Of a DNA stretch of 64,000 nt, positions 44,413 through 54,771 are shown piece by piece (within the stretch, counting starts at the first letter, position 1; every line of letters begins with the position of its first letter). The translations under genes were made by a program, and so were the position numbers. The notes beneath the pieces were generated by a model. That model saw only the letters and a list, made by a program, of their open reading frames with translations. It was not told the origin of the DNA and ran no database searches. Source of the stretch: Polynucleobacter sp. Adler-ghost (lineage in GTDB: Bacteria; Pseudomonadota; Gammaproteobacteria; Burkholderiales; Burkholderiaceae). The stretch spans positions 468,586 through 532,585 of the forward strand of contig NZ_CP061320.1 of assembly GCF_018688495.1 (NCBI RefSeq). The letters are read 5' to 3'.

Positions 44413-45876
44413 TTAGCTAAGAACGATATCGTATTGTTCTTGGCGGAAGTTGCCTTCTGCCTGGAGTTTGATGGGCTTGGCAATAAAGTCACCTAACTGT
44501 GCCAAGAATTGATTTTCTTCCTCAAGGAAAAGATCAATCACATCAGGTGCGGCAACGATTCTAAATTCCCGGGGGTTAAATTGGCGATGCTCGCGCACAA
44601 TCTCTCGCAAAATCTCATAGCAAACCGTTTGTGCAGTTTTGATTTCACCTTTGCCTTGGCACGTAGCGCATGGCTCACAGGTAATATGGGCTAGAGATTC
44701 TCGAGTACGTTTACGCGTCATCTCCACCAGTCCCAGCGAGGAAAAGTCATTCACTGAGGTGCGAGCATGATCGCGTTCTAAATTGCGCTTCAGTTCGTGT
44801 AAAACCGATTCTTGGTGGTCTTTGCTCAGCATATCAATAAAGTCGATGATGATGATGCCGCCAAGATTACGTAAGCGCAGCTGACGGGCAATAGCTTGGG
44901 CAGCTTCAAGATTGGTTTTAAATACGGTGTCATCCAGATTGCGTGCGCCTACATAACTTCCGGTATTGACGTCTATCGTAGTCATGGATTCTGTTTGGTC
45001 GATCATCAGATAGCCACCCGATTTGAGATCAACTCTTCTACCCAGTGCTTTATTAATTTCAGCATCCACATCGAATAAATCAAATAAGGCGCGCTCGCCA
45101 CGATGCAGTGTAAGTTTGTCCAATAGATTTGGCATATAAAGCGTAGCGAATCCTTTGAGCTTTTCAAAGTTCTCAGCTGAGTCCACCCGAATTTCTGAAG
45201 TTTCTTCGCTAGCAAGATCTCGTAATACACGTTCAGCTAGACTGAGGTCCTGATAGAGCAAGCTAGGCGCGGCCTTGTGATTTACAGCCTCACGAATCTT
45301 TTCCCAGGTTGTGCGCAGGTAATGCATGTCATGCTCAAGCTCAGTATCGCTGGCATCTTGTGCGCTGGTACGCACAATGATCCCACCCTTTTCGTCGGCA
45401 GGCATCAGTCCTGCAAGGCGCGCCTTAATGGCCTCACGTTCGTCAGCTTGATCGATTCTCTGAGAGACGCCAATATATTTCTCGGTAGCTGCATCCGTAC
45501 CAGCTGGCGGGAGATAAACCAAGTTCCGGCCAGCAATACTAAGTTGAGTAGTGAGACGTGCACCTTTGCTTCCCAAAGGATCCTTCAGAACTTGAACTAA
45601 AACATTTTGGCCCTCAAAGAGTAGTTTTTCTATTTGAGCTTGAGGATTATTTTGAGTAATGTCGGCGACATGCATAAATGCAGTGCGCTCTAAGCCGATC
45701 TCAATGAAGGCGGACTGCATGCCAGGCAGAACCCGTACAACTTTTGCTAAATAGATATTGCCAACAATGCCACGCTGACGGGTACGCTCGATCTGAAGCT
45801 CTTGAACGGCCCCTTGCTGAATTAGTGCCACCCGTGTTTCTTGGGGGGTGATGTTGATCAGAATTTCTTCGTTCAT
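44413..45876 (-). CDS. rng: Ribonuclease G
   Basis: 487 residues. N-terminal ILINITPQETRVALIQ, S1 domain (GIVGNIYLAKVVRVLPGMQSAFIEIG), a catalytic DNase I-like region (DVNTGSYVG and IIIIDFIDM with the Mg-binding aspartates) and the zinc-link CEPCATCQGKG. RNase G length, without the long RNase E scaffold tail. Processes 16S rRNA 5' ends and some mRNAs. It overlaps maf by four bases. Confidence 0.95.
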   Translation of the reverse strand: MNEEILINITPQETRVALIQQGAVQELQIERTRQRGIVGNIYLAKVVRVLPGMQSAFIEIGLERTAFMHVADITQNNPQAQIEKLLFEGQNVLVQVLKDPLGSKGARLTTQLSIAGRNLVYLPPAGTDAATEKYIGVSQRIDQADEREAIKARLAGLMPADEKGGIIVRTSAQDASDTELEHDMHYLRTTWEKIREAVNHKAAPSLLYQDLSLAERVLRDLASEETSEIRVDSAENFEKLKGFATLYMPNLLDKLTLHRGERALFDLFDVDAEINKALGRRVDLKSGGYLMIDQTESMTTIDVNTGSYVGARNLDDTVFKTNLEAAQAIARQLRLRNLGGIIIIDFIDMLSKDHQESVLHELKRNLERDHARTSVNDFSSLGLVEMTRKRTRESLAHITCEPCATCQGKGEIKTAQTVCYEILREIVREHRQFNPREFRIVAAPDVIDLFLEEENQFLAQLGDFIAKPIKLQAEGNFRQEQYDIVLS

Positions 45877-46496
45877 ATGCGGGCGACTTTTGCGAAATCT
45901 AGTAATTGGTTAACTTCGAAGATGGGTAATCCCATGATACCGCTATAGCTGCCTTTAATTGAGGGAATAAAAGCGCCACCAAGACCTTGAATACCATATG
46001 CTCCAGCCTTACCAAAAGGCTCGCCACTCTGGATATAGCTATCAATTTGAGCTTCAGTTAAGTGGGCAAATTCCACCTCAGAAACTTGAACTAGACACAG
46101 TGGATTGGTTTTTGGGTCAATCGTAAGCACAACTGCAGTTAATACCTGATGTATTTTGCCGCTCAGAATTTTTAGGATGCGCGCAGCATCAGCGGCATCA
46201 TGAGGTTTTCCAAGAATTTCACCGGCTGAATTGCTAGGTAGGCTGACGGTAGTATCTGCACACAAGATCGGTGCCCAAGGTTTACCACTGTGATGCCACC
46301 TGGCTAAGGCAATAGCACTTTTGGCAAAGGTAACTCGTTCAACATAAGCACGCGCCTTTTCATCAGGGAGTGGGGTCTCAAGGGTTTCCGTATCCTCACC
46401 TGTTGCTGCAATCAGCATCTCAAACTTGACGCCAATCTGTTTAAGCAGTTCTTGGCGTCGTGGACTCTGTGAGGCAAGGTAAATATAAGAAAACAT
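45873..46496 (-). CDS. maf: Maf family nucleotide pyrophosphatase
   Basis: 207 residues from ATG 46496 (MFSYIYLASQSPRRQELLKQIG), the conserved Maf N-terminus; earlier starts would overlap rlmH. Motifs LCADTTVSL and GEPFGKAGAYGIQGLGGAF complete the family signature. Hydrolyses non-canonical or modified nucleotides. In a housekeeping run rng-maf-rlmH-rsfS-nadD. Confidence 0.93.
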   Translation of the reverse strand: MFSYIYLASQSPRRQELLKQIGVKFEMLIAATGEDTETLETPLPDEKARAYVERVTFAKSAIALARWHHSGKPWAPILCADTTVSLPSNSAGEILGKPHDAADAARILKILSGKIHQVLTAVVLTIDPKTNPLCLVQVSEVEFAHLTEAQIDSYIQSGEPFGKAGAYGIQGLGGAFIPSIKGSYSGIMGLPIFEVNQLLDFAKVARI

Positions 46497-46503
46497 GAAT
46501 AAC

Positions 46504-46947
46504 TTACTCGCGGTGATAGGGGTGGCCTTGCAAAATAGTCCAAGCTCGGTAGAGTTGCTCAACCAGTAAGACTCTTGCCATGGCATGTGGCAGGGTCAGA
46601 CTCGAGAGGCGCCACATCGCTTGAGCATTCTCCTTAAGGCTGGGATCGAGTCCATCGGCACCACCAATCAAAAAAGTAATATCAAAACCTTCTTGCCGCC
46701 AGCCTGCCAACTGGGTAGCTAGATTTTGTGTGGTTTGATCTTTGCCACGCTCATCAAGCGCAATCACCCGAGAGCCTTTCGGAATAGCTGCTGCAATTTT
46801 GATAGCTTCTTTGGCTGGACTGAGATCCGGTTTGATCTCTTTGATTTCAATGCTGCAATCTGTGGGCATGCGCTTAATGTAATCATGGGTTGCAGTTGCA
46901 ACCCATTCTGGCATTTTGTGACCAACAGAAACAATCGTTAAACGCAT
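46504..46947 (-). CDS. rlmH: 23S rRNA pseudouridine-1915 N3-methyltransferase
   Basis: 147 residues. A minimal SPOUT methyltransferase: [35 protein letters not shown] and the C-terminal HPYHRE. Methylates m3-psi1915 of helix 69. Immediately downstream of rsfS. Confidence 0.96.
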   Translation of the reverse strand: MRLTIVSVGHKMPEWVATATHDYIKRMPTDCSIEIKEIKPDLSPAKEAIKIAAAIPKGSRVIALDERGKDQTTQNLATQLAGWRQEGFDITFLIGGADGLDPSLKENAQAMWRLSSLTLPHAMARVLLVEQLYRAWTILQGHPYHRE

Positions 46948-46957
46948 TACTAAAGCA

Positions 46958-47347
46958 TTACTCTTCGTCGTCTGGGTCGCTTGCTTTCACTAGCCCCTTA
47001 TCCGCAGCTAGTTTCACTCGCACAGGTTTGGCTCCCCACATGCCTTCAAGCTGATAGTAGGCGCGTAATGCAGGTTGCAAAATATGAACGACGATATCAC
47101 CGCAATCAACCAGCACCCACTCACCAGTCTCCAGACCTTCCACCGAGATCACTTCACCACCTTTTGTATTGACAGCCTCTTTAACGGACATGGCTAGCGA
47201 TCTAGTCTGACGATTAGAGGTACCTGTGGCGATGATGACGCGATCAAATAATTCACTGAGCTTAGTGGTGTCATATACACGAATATCCTGTGCCTTGACG
47301 TCCTCGAGAGCATCAATCACGACGCGTTGTAATTTTGTTAAGTCCAT
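46958..47347 (-). CDS. rsfS: Ribosomal silencing factor RsfS
   Basis: 129 residues. [31 protein letters not shown], and [16 protein letters not shown] are diagnostic. Binds L14 and prevents subunit joining in stationary phase. Between nadD and rlmH, its standard neighbours. Confidence 0.96.
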   Translation of the reverse strand: MDLTKLQRVVIDALEDVKAQDIRVYDTTKLSELFDRVIIATGTSNRQTRSLAMSVKEAVNTKGGEVISVEGLETGEWVLVDCGDIVVHILQPALRAYYQLEGMWGAKPVRVKLAADKGLVKASDPDDEE

Positions 47348-47401
47348 AGTTTCTTTAGTATTTTTCTGAGATTTTTGAATATAAGGGTGATCTTAGCCTG
47401 A

Positions 47402-48115
47402 TTACCTGTACAGACCTAAATTTGTAATGATCTCTAAGGCATGAGACGGAATATGCTCTGAGGCAATATCCCTGTGAGAAGCGCTTTTCAGCTGTTTTCG
47501 AAGCTCTGTGGATGAAAGATCTATTGCAAGACTGTTATCTAGATAGATGTGGCCAAATCGGCTTTTTTCAAGGGTGTCTGTATTAATACATGAATGCTTT
47601 TCTAATAAAGCCTTAATTTCAGGGCTGATTTGGGTATCAAGTTGATGATGAGGTCTGCTGGCCACCGCCAAATTCACAAAGCCTAGTAATTGATCCCAGG
47701 ACTTCCAGGAGGAGAGATTGATTAGAGAGTCGACTCCCATCAACCAAGTTAAGTTGACCTCTGAGCCAAAACGCTCTCTTAGGGCTTTGGCTGTATCGAT
47801 TGCATAGCTTGGACCTGCCCGATCAATTTCAATGCGATCAACTCCAATTTGAGTCGGTATTTTTAGATACAGAAATGCCCTAGCTAAATCAGCGCATGCT
47901 GCTTCAGTGAGTTCAAGACGAATTTCTGCGGGCGTGATGCCAGGGCTTTTTTGCCAGGGCTCACCACTCGGGATGAGGAGCAGAGTGTCCAGGTGTAAAA
48001 GTTTCGCAAAATGCATGGCCAGTTTAAGGTGGCCAAGATGTGGTGGGTCAAAAGTACCTCCCAGAATGCCAATTTTTTTGGGAGTATCCAAATGTATTGA
48101 GATCAAGTTAGGCAA
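47402..48115 (-). CDS. nadD: Nicotinate-nucleotide adenylyltransferase
   Basis: 237 residues. [21 protein letters not shown] holds the nucleotidyltransferase (HxGH) motif; [17 protein letters not shown] and the C-terminal [10 protein letters not shown] (here [10 protein letters not shown]) complete the family. Makes NaAD in NAD synthesis. Overlaps the hemF gene by eight bases. Confidence 0.95.
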   Translation of the reverse strand: MPNLISIHLDTPKKIGILGGTFDPPHLGHLKLAMHFAKLLHLDTLLLIPSGEPWQKSPGITPAEIRLELTEAACADLARAFLYLKIPTQIGVDRIEIDRAGPSYAIDTAKALRERFGSEVNLTWLMGVDSLINLSSWKSWDQLLGFVNLAVASRPHHQLDTQISPEIKALLEKHSCINTDTLEKSRFGHIYLDNSLAIDLSSTELRKQLKSASHRDIASEHIPSHALEIITNLGLYR

Positions 48116-49043
48116 GCCAGTCGCGCGGCTTAAGGTAATAGTCGTACAACTTCGCCTCTGGCGTACCTGGTTTTGCTTGCCAGTTGTACCACCACTGCAC
48201 TACGGGTGGCATCGACATCAAAATAGATTCTGTTCGTCCGCCAGAGTGCAGGCCAAAAATGGTGCCTCGGTCGAATAACAAGTTGTACTCTACATAACGA
48301 CCGCGACGGTATTCTTGAAACGCTTTTTCTTCGGGCGTAAAGCTGTCTTTATAACGACGCTCCACAATCGGCAAGTAGGCTTCAATAAAGGCATCGCCAA
48401 CAGCACGTGTCATGGCAAAGCTTTGCTCAAAACCCAGCTCATTGAAGTCATCAAAGAATACACCACCAATACCGCGAGGCTCTTCACGATGCTTGAGATA
48501 AAAATATTCATCACACCATTTTTTGAATCGTGGGTGTAGCTCTTTATCAAATGGATCTAAAGCATCTTTAGCAGTTTGATGGAAGTGTTTGCAGTCCTCA
48601 TCAACGCCATAGTAGGGGGTAAGATCAAAGCCGCCTCCAAACCACCAAACCGGCTCTTTATCGGGAGCTTGTGCTATAAAACAGCGCACATTCATATGTG
48701 TAGTTGGCACCTTGGGATTATTTGGGTGAAACACCAAGGAAACGCCCATGGCCTCAAAGCTACGACCGGCGACTTCGGGGCGGTGGTGTGATGCTGAAGG
48801 AGGCATTTGATCACCGCGTACATGAGAAAAACCAACGCCACCTTTTTCCAATATATTGCCGCCATCTAAAGTACAAGTGCGACCATAACCACGTAGCTTG
48901 CTATCTTCTGGCTTCTCCCAGGCATCCGCTATGAAGGCCTTACCATCGAGGGCGCTCATTGCAGTGGTAATGCGATCTTGCAGGCCTAAAAAGTAAGCTT
49001 CTAATTCTGCAATATTAATTTGAGTCTGTTCAGTTGATGACAA
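48108..49043 (-). CDS. hemF: Coproporphyrinogen III oxidase, oxygen dependent
   Basis: HemF motifs are clear: [73 protein letters not shown]. The homologous part begins near [15 protein letters not shown]. The TTG at 49043 with AAAGGA about ten bases upstream fits a 311-residue HemF; the longer frame to 49193 runs into purD and is rejected. Converts coproporphyrinogen III to protoporphyrinogen IX, requiring oxygen. Confidence 0.9.
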   Translation of the reverse strand: MSSTEQTQINIAELEAYFLGLQDRITTAMSALDGKAFIADAWEKPEDSKLRGYGRTCTLDGGNILEKGGVGFSHVRGDQMPPSASHHRPEVAGRSFEAMGVSLVFHPNNPKVPTTHMNVRCFIAQAPDKEPVWWFGGGFDLTPYYGVDEDCKHFHQTAKDALDPFDKELHPRFKKWCDEYFYLKHREEPRGIGGVFFDDFNELGFEQSFAMTRAVGDAFIEAYLPIVERRYKDSFTPEEKAFQEYRRGRYVEYNLLFDRGTIFGLHSGGRTESILMSMPPVVQWWYNWQAKPGTPEAKLYDYYLKPRDWLA

Positions 49044-49069
49044 GGATGAAAAGTCCTTTGTAGTTAGGG

Positions 49070-50347
49070 TTATTTCACTGCCCGATAGCCAATATCTTTG
49101 CGATATTGCATGCCATCGAATTGGATCTGAGCAATTGCTTCGTATGCCTTTTGTTGCGCACCGCGAACGGTATCCGATAGACCTACGACGCACATGACGC
49201 GACCGCCAGAGGTGACCAGCTTCCCATCTTGCAACTTAGTGCCGGCATGAAAAGTCAATTGATCTTCAGTATCAGTAGCGATACCTGTAATAACATCGCC
49301 ATTACGTGGAGTATTGGGATAGTTGTGAGCTGCCAATACTACGCCTAAAGCAGTGCGGCGATCCCACTCCAGGTCCACTGCATTGAGTGTGCCGTCAACA
49401 GCATGATCCAGTGCGTTTACGAGATCGCTACGCAGACGTGCCATGATGGGCTGTGTTTCTGGGTCACCCATGCGGCAGTTAAATTCTAGAGTTTTAATCT
49501 TCCCATCGGGAGAAATCATGAGCCCAGCATAGAGGAAACCTGTGTATGGAATGCCATCAGCTTCCATGCCTTTCACTGTAGGCATGATGACTTCGCGTAG
49601 GGCGCGCGCATGAATTTCTGGAGTCACTACTGGAGCAGGGGAGTAAGCGCCCATCCCACCGGTATTGGGCCCTTGATCGGCATCGAGCAAGCGCTTGTGA
49701 TCTTGACTCGTTGCTAAAGCCAAGACATGTTTGCCATCCACAAGAACAATAAAGCTGGCTTCTTCGCCCGTCAGAAATTCTTCAATGACTACGCGTGCAC
49801 CAGCATTTCCCAGTTTGTTATCTGCTAGCATCATGTCAACAGCTGCATGCGCTTCCACTAAGTCCATTGCCACAACGACACCTTTACCTGCAGCAAGGCC
49901 ATCTGCCTTAATCACGATCGGTGCGCCTTTAGCATCAATATAAGTGTGAGCCTCTAATGCGTTTGAAAAAGTCTGATACTCCGCTGTTGGGATGCCATGA
50001 CGCTTCATAAACGCTTTAGAGAAATCTTTGGAAGACTCTAATTGGGCTGCTAGCTGAGTAGGCCCAAAGATGCGCAAGCCATTGTTGCGAAATACATCCA
50101 CGATACCTGCAGCCAATGGTGCCTCAGGACCAACTACAGTAAGGTGAATTTTTTCACGCTTGGCAAAGTCTGCTAATTCTTGAAGGTCGGAGATCGGGAG
50201 GTTTTGGATACCTGCTACGGTTTGTTTTGCCGTAGCTGTGCCGCCATTACCCGGAGCTACATATACGGTTTGAACTTGTGAAGATTGCGCAAGCTTCCAT
50301 GCTAGTGCATGTTCACGACCACCAGAACCAATTAAAAGAATTTTCAT
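49070..50347 (-). CDS. purD: Phosphoribosylamine--glycine ligase
   Basis: 425 residues. [38 protein letters not shown], the ATP-grasp core and [13 protein letters not shown] are conserved. Second step of purine synthesis. Full length. 47 bases upstream of it is the stop of the yebC gene. Confidence 0.96.
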   Translation of the reverse strand: MKILLIGSGGREHALAWKLAQSSQVQTVYVAPGNGGTATAKQTVAGIQNLPISDLQELADFAKREKIHLTVVGPEAPLAAGIVDVFRNNGLRIFGPTQLAAQLESSKDFSKAFMKRHGIPTAEYQTFSNALEAHTYIDAKGAPIVIKADGLAAGKGVVVAMDLVEAHAAVDMMLADNKLGNAGARVVIEEFLTGEEASFIVLVDGKHVLALATSQDHKRLLDADQGPNTGGMGAYSPAPVVTPEIHARALREVIMPTVKGMEADGIPYTGFLYAGLMISPDGKIKTLEFNCRMGDPETQPIMARLRSDLVNALDHAVDGTLNAVDLEWDRRTALGVVLAAHNYPNTPRNGDVITGIATDTEDQLTFHAGTKLQDGKLVTSGGRVMCVVGLSDTVRGAQQKAYEAIAQIQFDGMQYRKDIGYRAVK

Positions 50348-50394
50348 AAAGGACTAAAGGATGTATTAATAAGTAGTTTCAAAAAGCTGGTCGA

Positions 50395-51114
50395 TTACAG
50401 GGAAGCGTTCGTGAATACTTCTTGAACATCATCCAAGTTCTCAAGCGCGTCTAATAGTTTTTGCATACTCTCCGCTTGATCACCTTCGAGTTCGGTTTCA
50501 GTTTCGGGGCGCATCGTCACTGTTGCTAGCTCTGCTTTTAAACCAGCCTGATTGAGTGCGTCTTGTACCTTAGGAAACTCAGGCACTGGGGTGAGTACCT
50601 CAAGCGAACCATCATCATGGGTGATCACATCTTCTGCGCCAGCATCTAGTGCGAGCTCCATCAGTTGATCTTCATTGGTGCCTGGGGCAAATAACATTTG
50701 ACCGCAGTGCTTGAACATGAAAGCAACAGAACCTTCGGCACCCATATTGCCACCATTTTTTGCAAATGCATGGCGTACTTCAGCAACAGTTCGGGTACGG
50801 TTATCCGTTAAGCAATCGACAATGATGGCGGCGCCATTAAGGCCATAACCTTCGTAACGAATTTCTTCGTAGTTAACACCTTCCAAAGAGCCTGTACCGC
50901 GCTGAATTGCCCGCTGCACGTTGTCATTCGGCATATTGGCATCTTTAGCCTTATCGATCGCTAGGCGCAAACGGGGATTCGTGGCAATATCGCCGCCGCC
51001 TAATTTAGCTGCAACCGTAATTTCTTTAATGAGTTTGGTCCAAATCTTGCCGCGCTTTTCGTCTTGACGTCCTTTGCGGTGCTGAATGTTGGCCCATTTC
51101 GAATGGCCGGCCAT
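50395..51114 (-). CDS. yebC: YebC/TACO1-family translation or transcription factor
   Basis: 239 residues. [18 protein letters not shown] and the GEGAAFM-type second domain are family hallmarks. Recent work links the family to ribosome rescue at proline stretches; older work to transcriptional control. The first gene of a run with purD and hemF. Confidence 0.94.
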   Translation of the reverse strand: MAGHSKWANIQHRKGRQDEKRGKIWTKLIKEITVAAKLGGGDIATNPRLRLAIDKAKDANMPNDNVQRAIQRGTGSLEGVNYEEIRYEGYGLNGAAIIVDCLTDNRTRTVAEVRHAFAKNGGNMGAEGSVAFMFKHCGQMLFAPGTNEDQLMELALDAGAEDVITHDDGSLEVLTPVPEFPKVQDALNQAGLKAELATVTMRPETETELEGDQAESMQKLLDALENLDDVQEVFTNASL

Positions 51115-51255
51115 ACGGGTAAGTCCTTTTGAGTAATGTGGCTTGAAGAGCCTATTTTAAGGTCTTCTGAGGCTAAGAATAGGGGCTCTACAACTTTTTT
51201 GTTACACTCTCACCTCTTAGTAAGCTTCAATGCAGTATTTCCACTGCAAACACCT

Positions 51256-51340
51256 GCCCCGGTGATGGAATTGGTAGACGTGCCGGACTCAAAATCCGGT
51301 GCCGCAAGGCGTGGCGGTTCAAGTCCGCCCCGGGGCACCA
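51256..51340 (+). tRNA. tRNA-Leu (anticodon CAA)
   Basis: 85 bases including CCA. Acceptor stem GCCCCGG / CCGGGGC; class II with a long variable arm; the anticodon loop CTCAAAA has anticodon CAA, and the T-arm is GGCGGTTCAAGTCCGCC. A well-formed tRNA. Confidence 0.97.
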
Positions 51341-51382
51341 TCTCAAGTAGGCTGTTATTTTCGCCCCGAGACCTTATCAATC

Positions 51383-52324
51383 TTAAATCTCGTAAGTTTC
51401 TGACTCGCTATTCATCGCTTGCTCAACAATTTTCTTGGTGAGCGTGGGTGAGAATAGTTCGATGAAAGTGTACACAAAAGAGCGTAAGTAAGCCCCTTGT
51501 TTAACACCTAAATGCGTTACGTTGTTGCCAAATAAGTGCCCAACTGGAATGACTCGGAGATTGCGATCTCGATCTGCGTCATAGGCTAAGCCAGCAACAA
51601 TTCCCACACCCATTCCAGTTTCTACATAGGTCTTAATGACGTCTGCATCAATCGCCTCCAAAATAATATCGGGGCTGAGATTGCGTTGTGCAAAAGCGGC
51701 ATCAATCTTGCTGCGACCCGCAAAAGCTTTGTCGTAGGTAATGAGCGGGTACTTCGCAATTTCTTCTAGAGTGATTGTGGATTGATTGAGGAGTGGGTGA
51801 CTTAGTGGCACCATGATGACGTGATGCCATTGGTAGCCTGGGAGTGCCAGTACTCCAGGGGTATTGGCAATACCTTCAGTGGCTATGGCGATGTCAGCAC
51901 GATCATGAATGAGTAGCTCTGCAATTTGACCTGGGCTTCCTTGCTGAATACTGACCCTTACCTTGGGGAAGCGTTTTGTAAATTCAGTCAACACTTTAGG
52001 CAGGGCATAGCGAGCTTGGGTGTGGGTGGTGGCAATCACAAAGTTACCCTGATCTTGGCTAGCGAAGTCTTTGCCCACTCTTCTTAAAGTTTCCACTTCA
52101 TCCAAAATTCGCTCAATCGAGATGAGGATGCGCTTGCCCGGCTCTGTAAGGGAGCGAATGCGCTTACCATGCCGTCGGAATATTTCTACGCCAAGCTCAT
52201 CTTCCAACTCAATAATGGCTTTGGAAACACCGGGCTGAGAGGTAAAGAGTGCCTTGGCAGCCGAGGTGAGATTAAAGTTCTGCCTGACGGCTTCACGAAC
52301 AAATCGAAATTGATGCAGATTCAT
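51383..52324 (-). CDS. CysB-like LysR regulator
   Basis: 313 residues. The N-terminal MNLHQFRFVREAVRQNFNLTSAAKALFTSQPGVSKAI is the CysB/Cbl subgroup signature, and the effector domain carries the TTHTQARY motif of CysB. CysB controls sulfate and thiosulfate assimilation in response to N-acetylserine. No sulfur-assimilation genes are in the window, so CysB versus Cbl cannot be separated. Confidence 0.88.
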   Translation of the reverse strand: MNLHQFRFVREAVRQNFNLTSAAKALFTSQPGVSKAIIELEDELGVEIFRRHGKRIRSLTEPGKRILISIERILDEVETLRRVGKDFASQDQGNFVIATTHTQARYALPKVLTEFTKRFPKVRVSIQQGSPGQIAELLIHDRADIAIATEGIANTPGVLALPGYQWHHVIMVPLSHPLLNQSTITLEEIAKYPLITYDKAFAGRSKIDAAFAQRNLSPDIILEAIDADVIKTYVETGMGVGIVAGLAYDADRDRNLRVIPVGHLFGNNVTHLGVKQGAYLRSFVYTFIELFSPTLTKKIVEQAMNSESETYEI

Positions 52325-52386
52325 ATGGATTCCATTCTTTATATCAACTGCGATATAGGAATCAGATTCTATATGATTTTGAGGTA

Positions 52387-53541
52387 TTAAGCTCTAGATA
52401 CCCAACGTAAACCCACCATCGCCAAAATGAAATACACCAATGGAGGTGTTAGGGCGGTTAACAATGCCGGCCATGACCCTAAAAGCCCCACATTTGAGAA
52501 GAGCGAGTTAAAGAGCTGGAAGCTCATGCCCAGCATGATGCCGCCAAATACCTTAATGCCAACGCTGCCTGCCCGAACCTTTAAGTAGGCAAATGGCAGG
52601 GCTAGTGCCAGCATGACGAAGATAGTGAATGGATAAATTACTTTTTTCCAAAAGGCAATGGAGTGCCTTTGCGCATCTTGTTTGTTATCTCTTAAATGAG
52701 AAATGAAGCGACCCAAACTAAAGATCGACATTTTTTCTGGGCTGACTAAAAGTACGCTCAAAATTTGTGGAGTGACTTCAGAATTTAGGCTGATGATCGG
52801 GTGAACAAAAGTTTGCGCTGAATACACTGGGTTTAGTGGATCCGCTTGCTTGGTTTCTTTAAAGCGAGTTTCGGTGACATCATCCAAAATCCAAGTTCCG
52901 GTTTGATCAAAGCGTCCAGATACGGCACTGCGAATAGATAGCAGACGATAGGCATCATCAAACTCATACATGCGGATATTTTTGATTTCGTTGTCCCGCT
53001 CAATTTTTCCAACGTTGACATAGCGAACTCCTGGCCTAATTGGACCACTACCATCCTCATCACGTAAGCGATCTTTGACCCACACTCCAGTTTTAAATTG
53101 CGAGCTATAGGATGAGCCCAAAGCCTTCATACGAATTTGATCAGATAAGTTTTCTGTGTAAGGCCCAAGCCATTCACTCATCATGAGCGTAACGATCACT
53201 AGGGGTAGTGATATCTTTGCTAGGGTAGTTAAGCCCCTACGCATATCCAATCCAGCAATGCGTAAGATAGTGAACTCAGATTGACTTGCGAGCATCGCAA
53301 ATACATAGATGCTTCCAATCAAACCAGCGATAGGAATAATTTCAGAGATACGGCTTGGTGCTTTCAATAAAACATGCAGCAATGCTAGTGGCAAAGTGTA
53401 TTGACCCTTAACTGAGCCAAGCTCACTGAGGATGTCAAAAAATAAGAACAGTGTGACTAAGGCGAAAAGAATAAAACCAAAGGCCGCATAAATTTGCCTA
53501 GCTAAATAGCGTTCAAAGATATAAGGAAATAGGTATTTCAT
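52387..53541 (-). CDS. lptG: LPS export permease LptG
   Basis: 384 residues. Two N-terminal and several C-terminal membrane helices flank a periplasmic beta-jellyroll, the YjgP/YjgQ fold. N-terminal YIFERYLARQIYAAFGFILFALVTLFLFFDIL is typical. With LptF forms the LptB2FG extractor. Overlaps lptF by four bases. Divergent from pepA after lptF. Confidence 0.92.
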   Translation of the reverse strand: MKYLFPYIFERYLARQIYAAFGFILFALVTLFLFFDILSELGSVKGQYTLPLALLHVLLKAPSRISEIIPIAGLIGSIYVFAMLASQSEFTILRIAGLDMRRGLTTLAKISLPLVIVTLMMSEWLGPYTENLSDQIRMKALGSSYSSQFKTGVWVKDRLRDEDGSGPIRPGVRYVNVGKIERDNEIKNIRMYEFDDAYRLLSIRSAVSGRFDQTGTWILDDVTETRFKETKQADPLNPVYSAQTFVHPIISLNSEVTPQILSVLLVSPEKMSIFSLGRFISHLRDNKQDAQRHSIAFWKKVIYPFTIFVMLALALPFAYLKVRAGSVGIKVFGGIMLGMSFQLFNSLFSNVGLLGSWPALLTALTPPLVYFILAMVGLRWVSRA

Positions 53542-54653
53542 CTATTAGCCAAGAACGAAGGTAGTTGACGACGCCACCATTTCAGGGATGGATTAATACG
53601 ATTGCGAATGAGTAAAAAAGCCATGCCAAAAGCGAGGGCGTGAATGGGCCAAGCCGCCACCAAAACATTCACCTTGCCTTGTGACACAAAATTTTGCGTG
53701 AGGTTTAAGAGGTTGCTATAAATGAGGTATATCAACACCGCATAAAACATTGCCGTGTAATTACCCAGTCTTGGGTTGACATAAGCAAGCGGGATTGCAA
53801 TTAATACAAGCCCAAGTGCCATTAGTGGTAAACCGATTCTCCACAGTAATTCGGCATGATTGGGATTAGCCGCGGCCACATTGGGATCGTTTAATAACTC
53901 GGATACCGATTTTTCTCGATCACGTGGTGCTGGATCGAGTGCGCTCTTGTTTTGGATGTTGGTGCTGTATTGGGCGAACTCTAGAATCCTAAAATCAGCT
54001 TGCGTTGGTACTCCTTCGTAGCGCCGGCCATTATTTAAGACGATGGATTTGCCGTCACCCTTTGCATTCTCAATAAATCCAGTGGAGGCAACGGCGACAC
54101 TCAGACGACCATTTTTGGTTTCTGCGGCAAAGATATTTTTCACTTCGCTTTTATCCACATCTAACTCTTCAATGAAAAATACCCGCTCGGCTTTGGCCGA
54201 CTCTCTAAACTGGCCTGCAGCAACCATGGAGACATCACTTCGCTGCTGAAAGCGCTGGCTGATGATGGTGGATTCGCGATTAGCCCAAGGCCAAACAAAA
54301 AGGGCTAAAAGGGCAATGATGACAATCAGCGGTGCTGCAAAGCGCAGGATGGGTCGAATGAGGCTAGCAATGCTGAGGCCGCTAGCAAACCAAACAATCA
54401 TTTCTGAGTCTTTGTACCAGCGCACTAGCACCATCAGAACGGCCACAAAGAGGGAGACGGTCAAAAGAACGGCCATATAGCCAAGAGTGGCCAGCGCAAT
54501 GAGGACGAGAGCATCCTCTGGATTGACGGCGCCGTTGGCCGCAAAGCCCAGAATTCGGATAACCAGAGTGGTAATCATGATGGTAACCAGGACCAAGAAA
54601 ACGCCACCAGTCGTAAAACTGAGTTCGCGGCGAAGGGTTTGGTGAAAAATCAT
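53538..54653 (-). CDS. lptF: LPS export permease LptF
   Basis: 371 residues. MIFHQTLRRELSFTTGGVFLVLVTIMITTLVIRIL opens the protein; the periplasmic jellyroll and C-terminal helices follow. Partner of LptG, whose gene it overlaps. It is divergent from pepA; the 118-base gap holds both promoters. Confidence 0.92.
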   Translation of the reverse strand: MIFHQTLRRELSFTTGGVFLVLVTIMITTLVIRILGFAANGAVNPEDALVLIALATLGYMAVLLTVSLFVAVLMVLVRWYKDSEMIVWFASGLSIASLIRPILRFAAPLIVIIALLALFVWPWANRESTIISQRFQQRSDVSMVAAGQFRESAKAERVFFIEELDVDKSEVKNIFAAETKNGRLSVAVASTGFIENAKGDGKSIVLNNGRRYEGVPTQADFRILEFAQYSTNIQNKSALDPAPRDREKSVSELLNDPNVAAANPNHAELLWRIGLPLMALGLVLIAIPLAYVNPRLGNYTAMFYAVLIYLIYSNLLNLTQNFVSQGKVNVLVAAWPIHALAFGMAFLLIRNRINPSLKWWRRQLPSFLANR

Positions 54654-54771
54654 GAATAAATGGTGAGTTCACTGTTATTGGCTCACTCAAGATGTGAACC
54701 TGCATCTCGGAGGATAATGGATAAATACCCATTTTTTCCCTTGAATTGACTTAAAAATACCTTAAGACATC

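Noticed and set aside
46497..46586. 30-residue extension of Maf
   Set aside because: It overlaps rlmH and lacks Maf conservation; ATG 46496 gives the known N-terminus.
49044..49193. 50-residue N-terminal extension of HemF
   Set aside because: The extension overlaps purD, has no similarity to HemF, and a TTG with a good ribosome binding site gives the expected length.
54043..54480. Opposite-strand frames within lptF
   Set aside because: They are shadows of lptF codon bias; no ribosome binding site or conserved motif.
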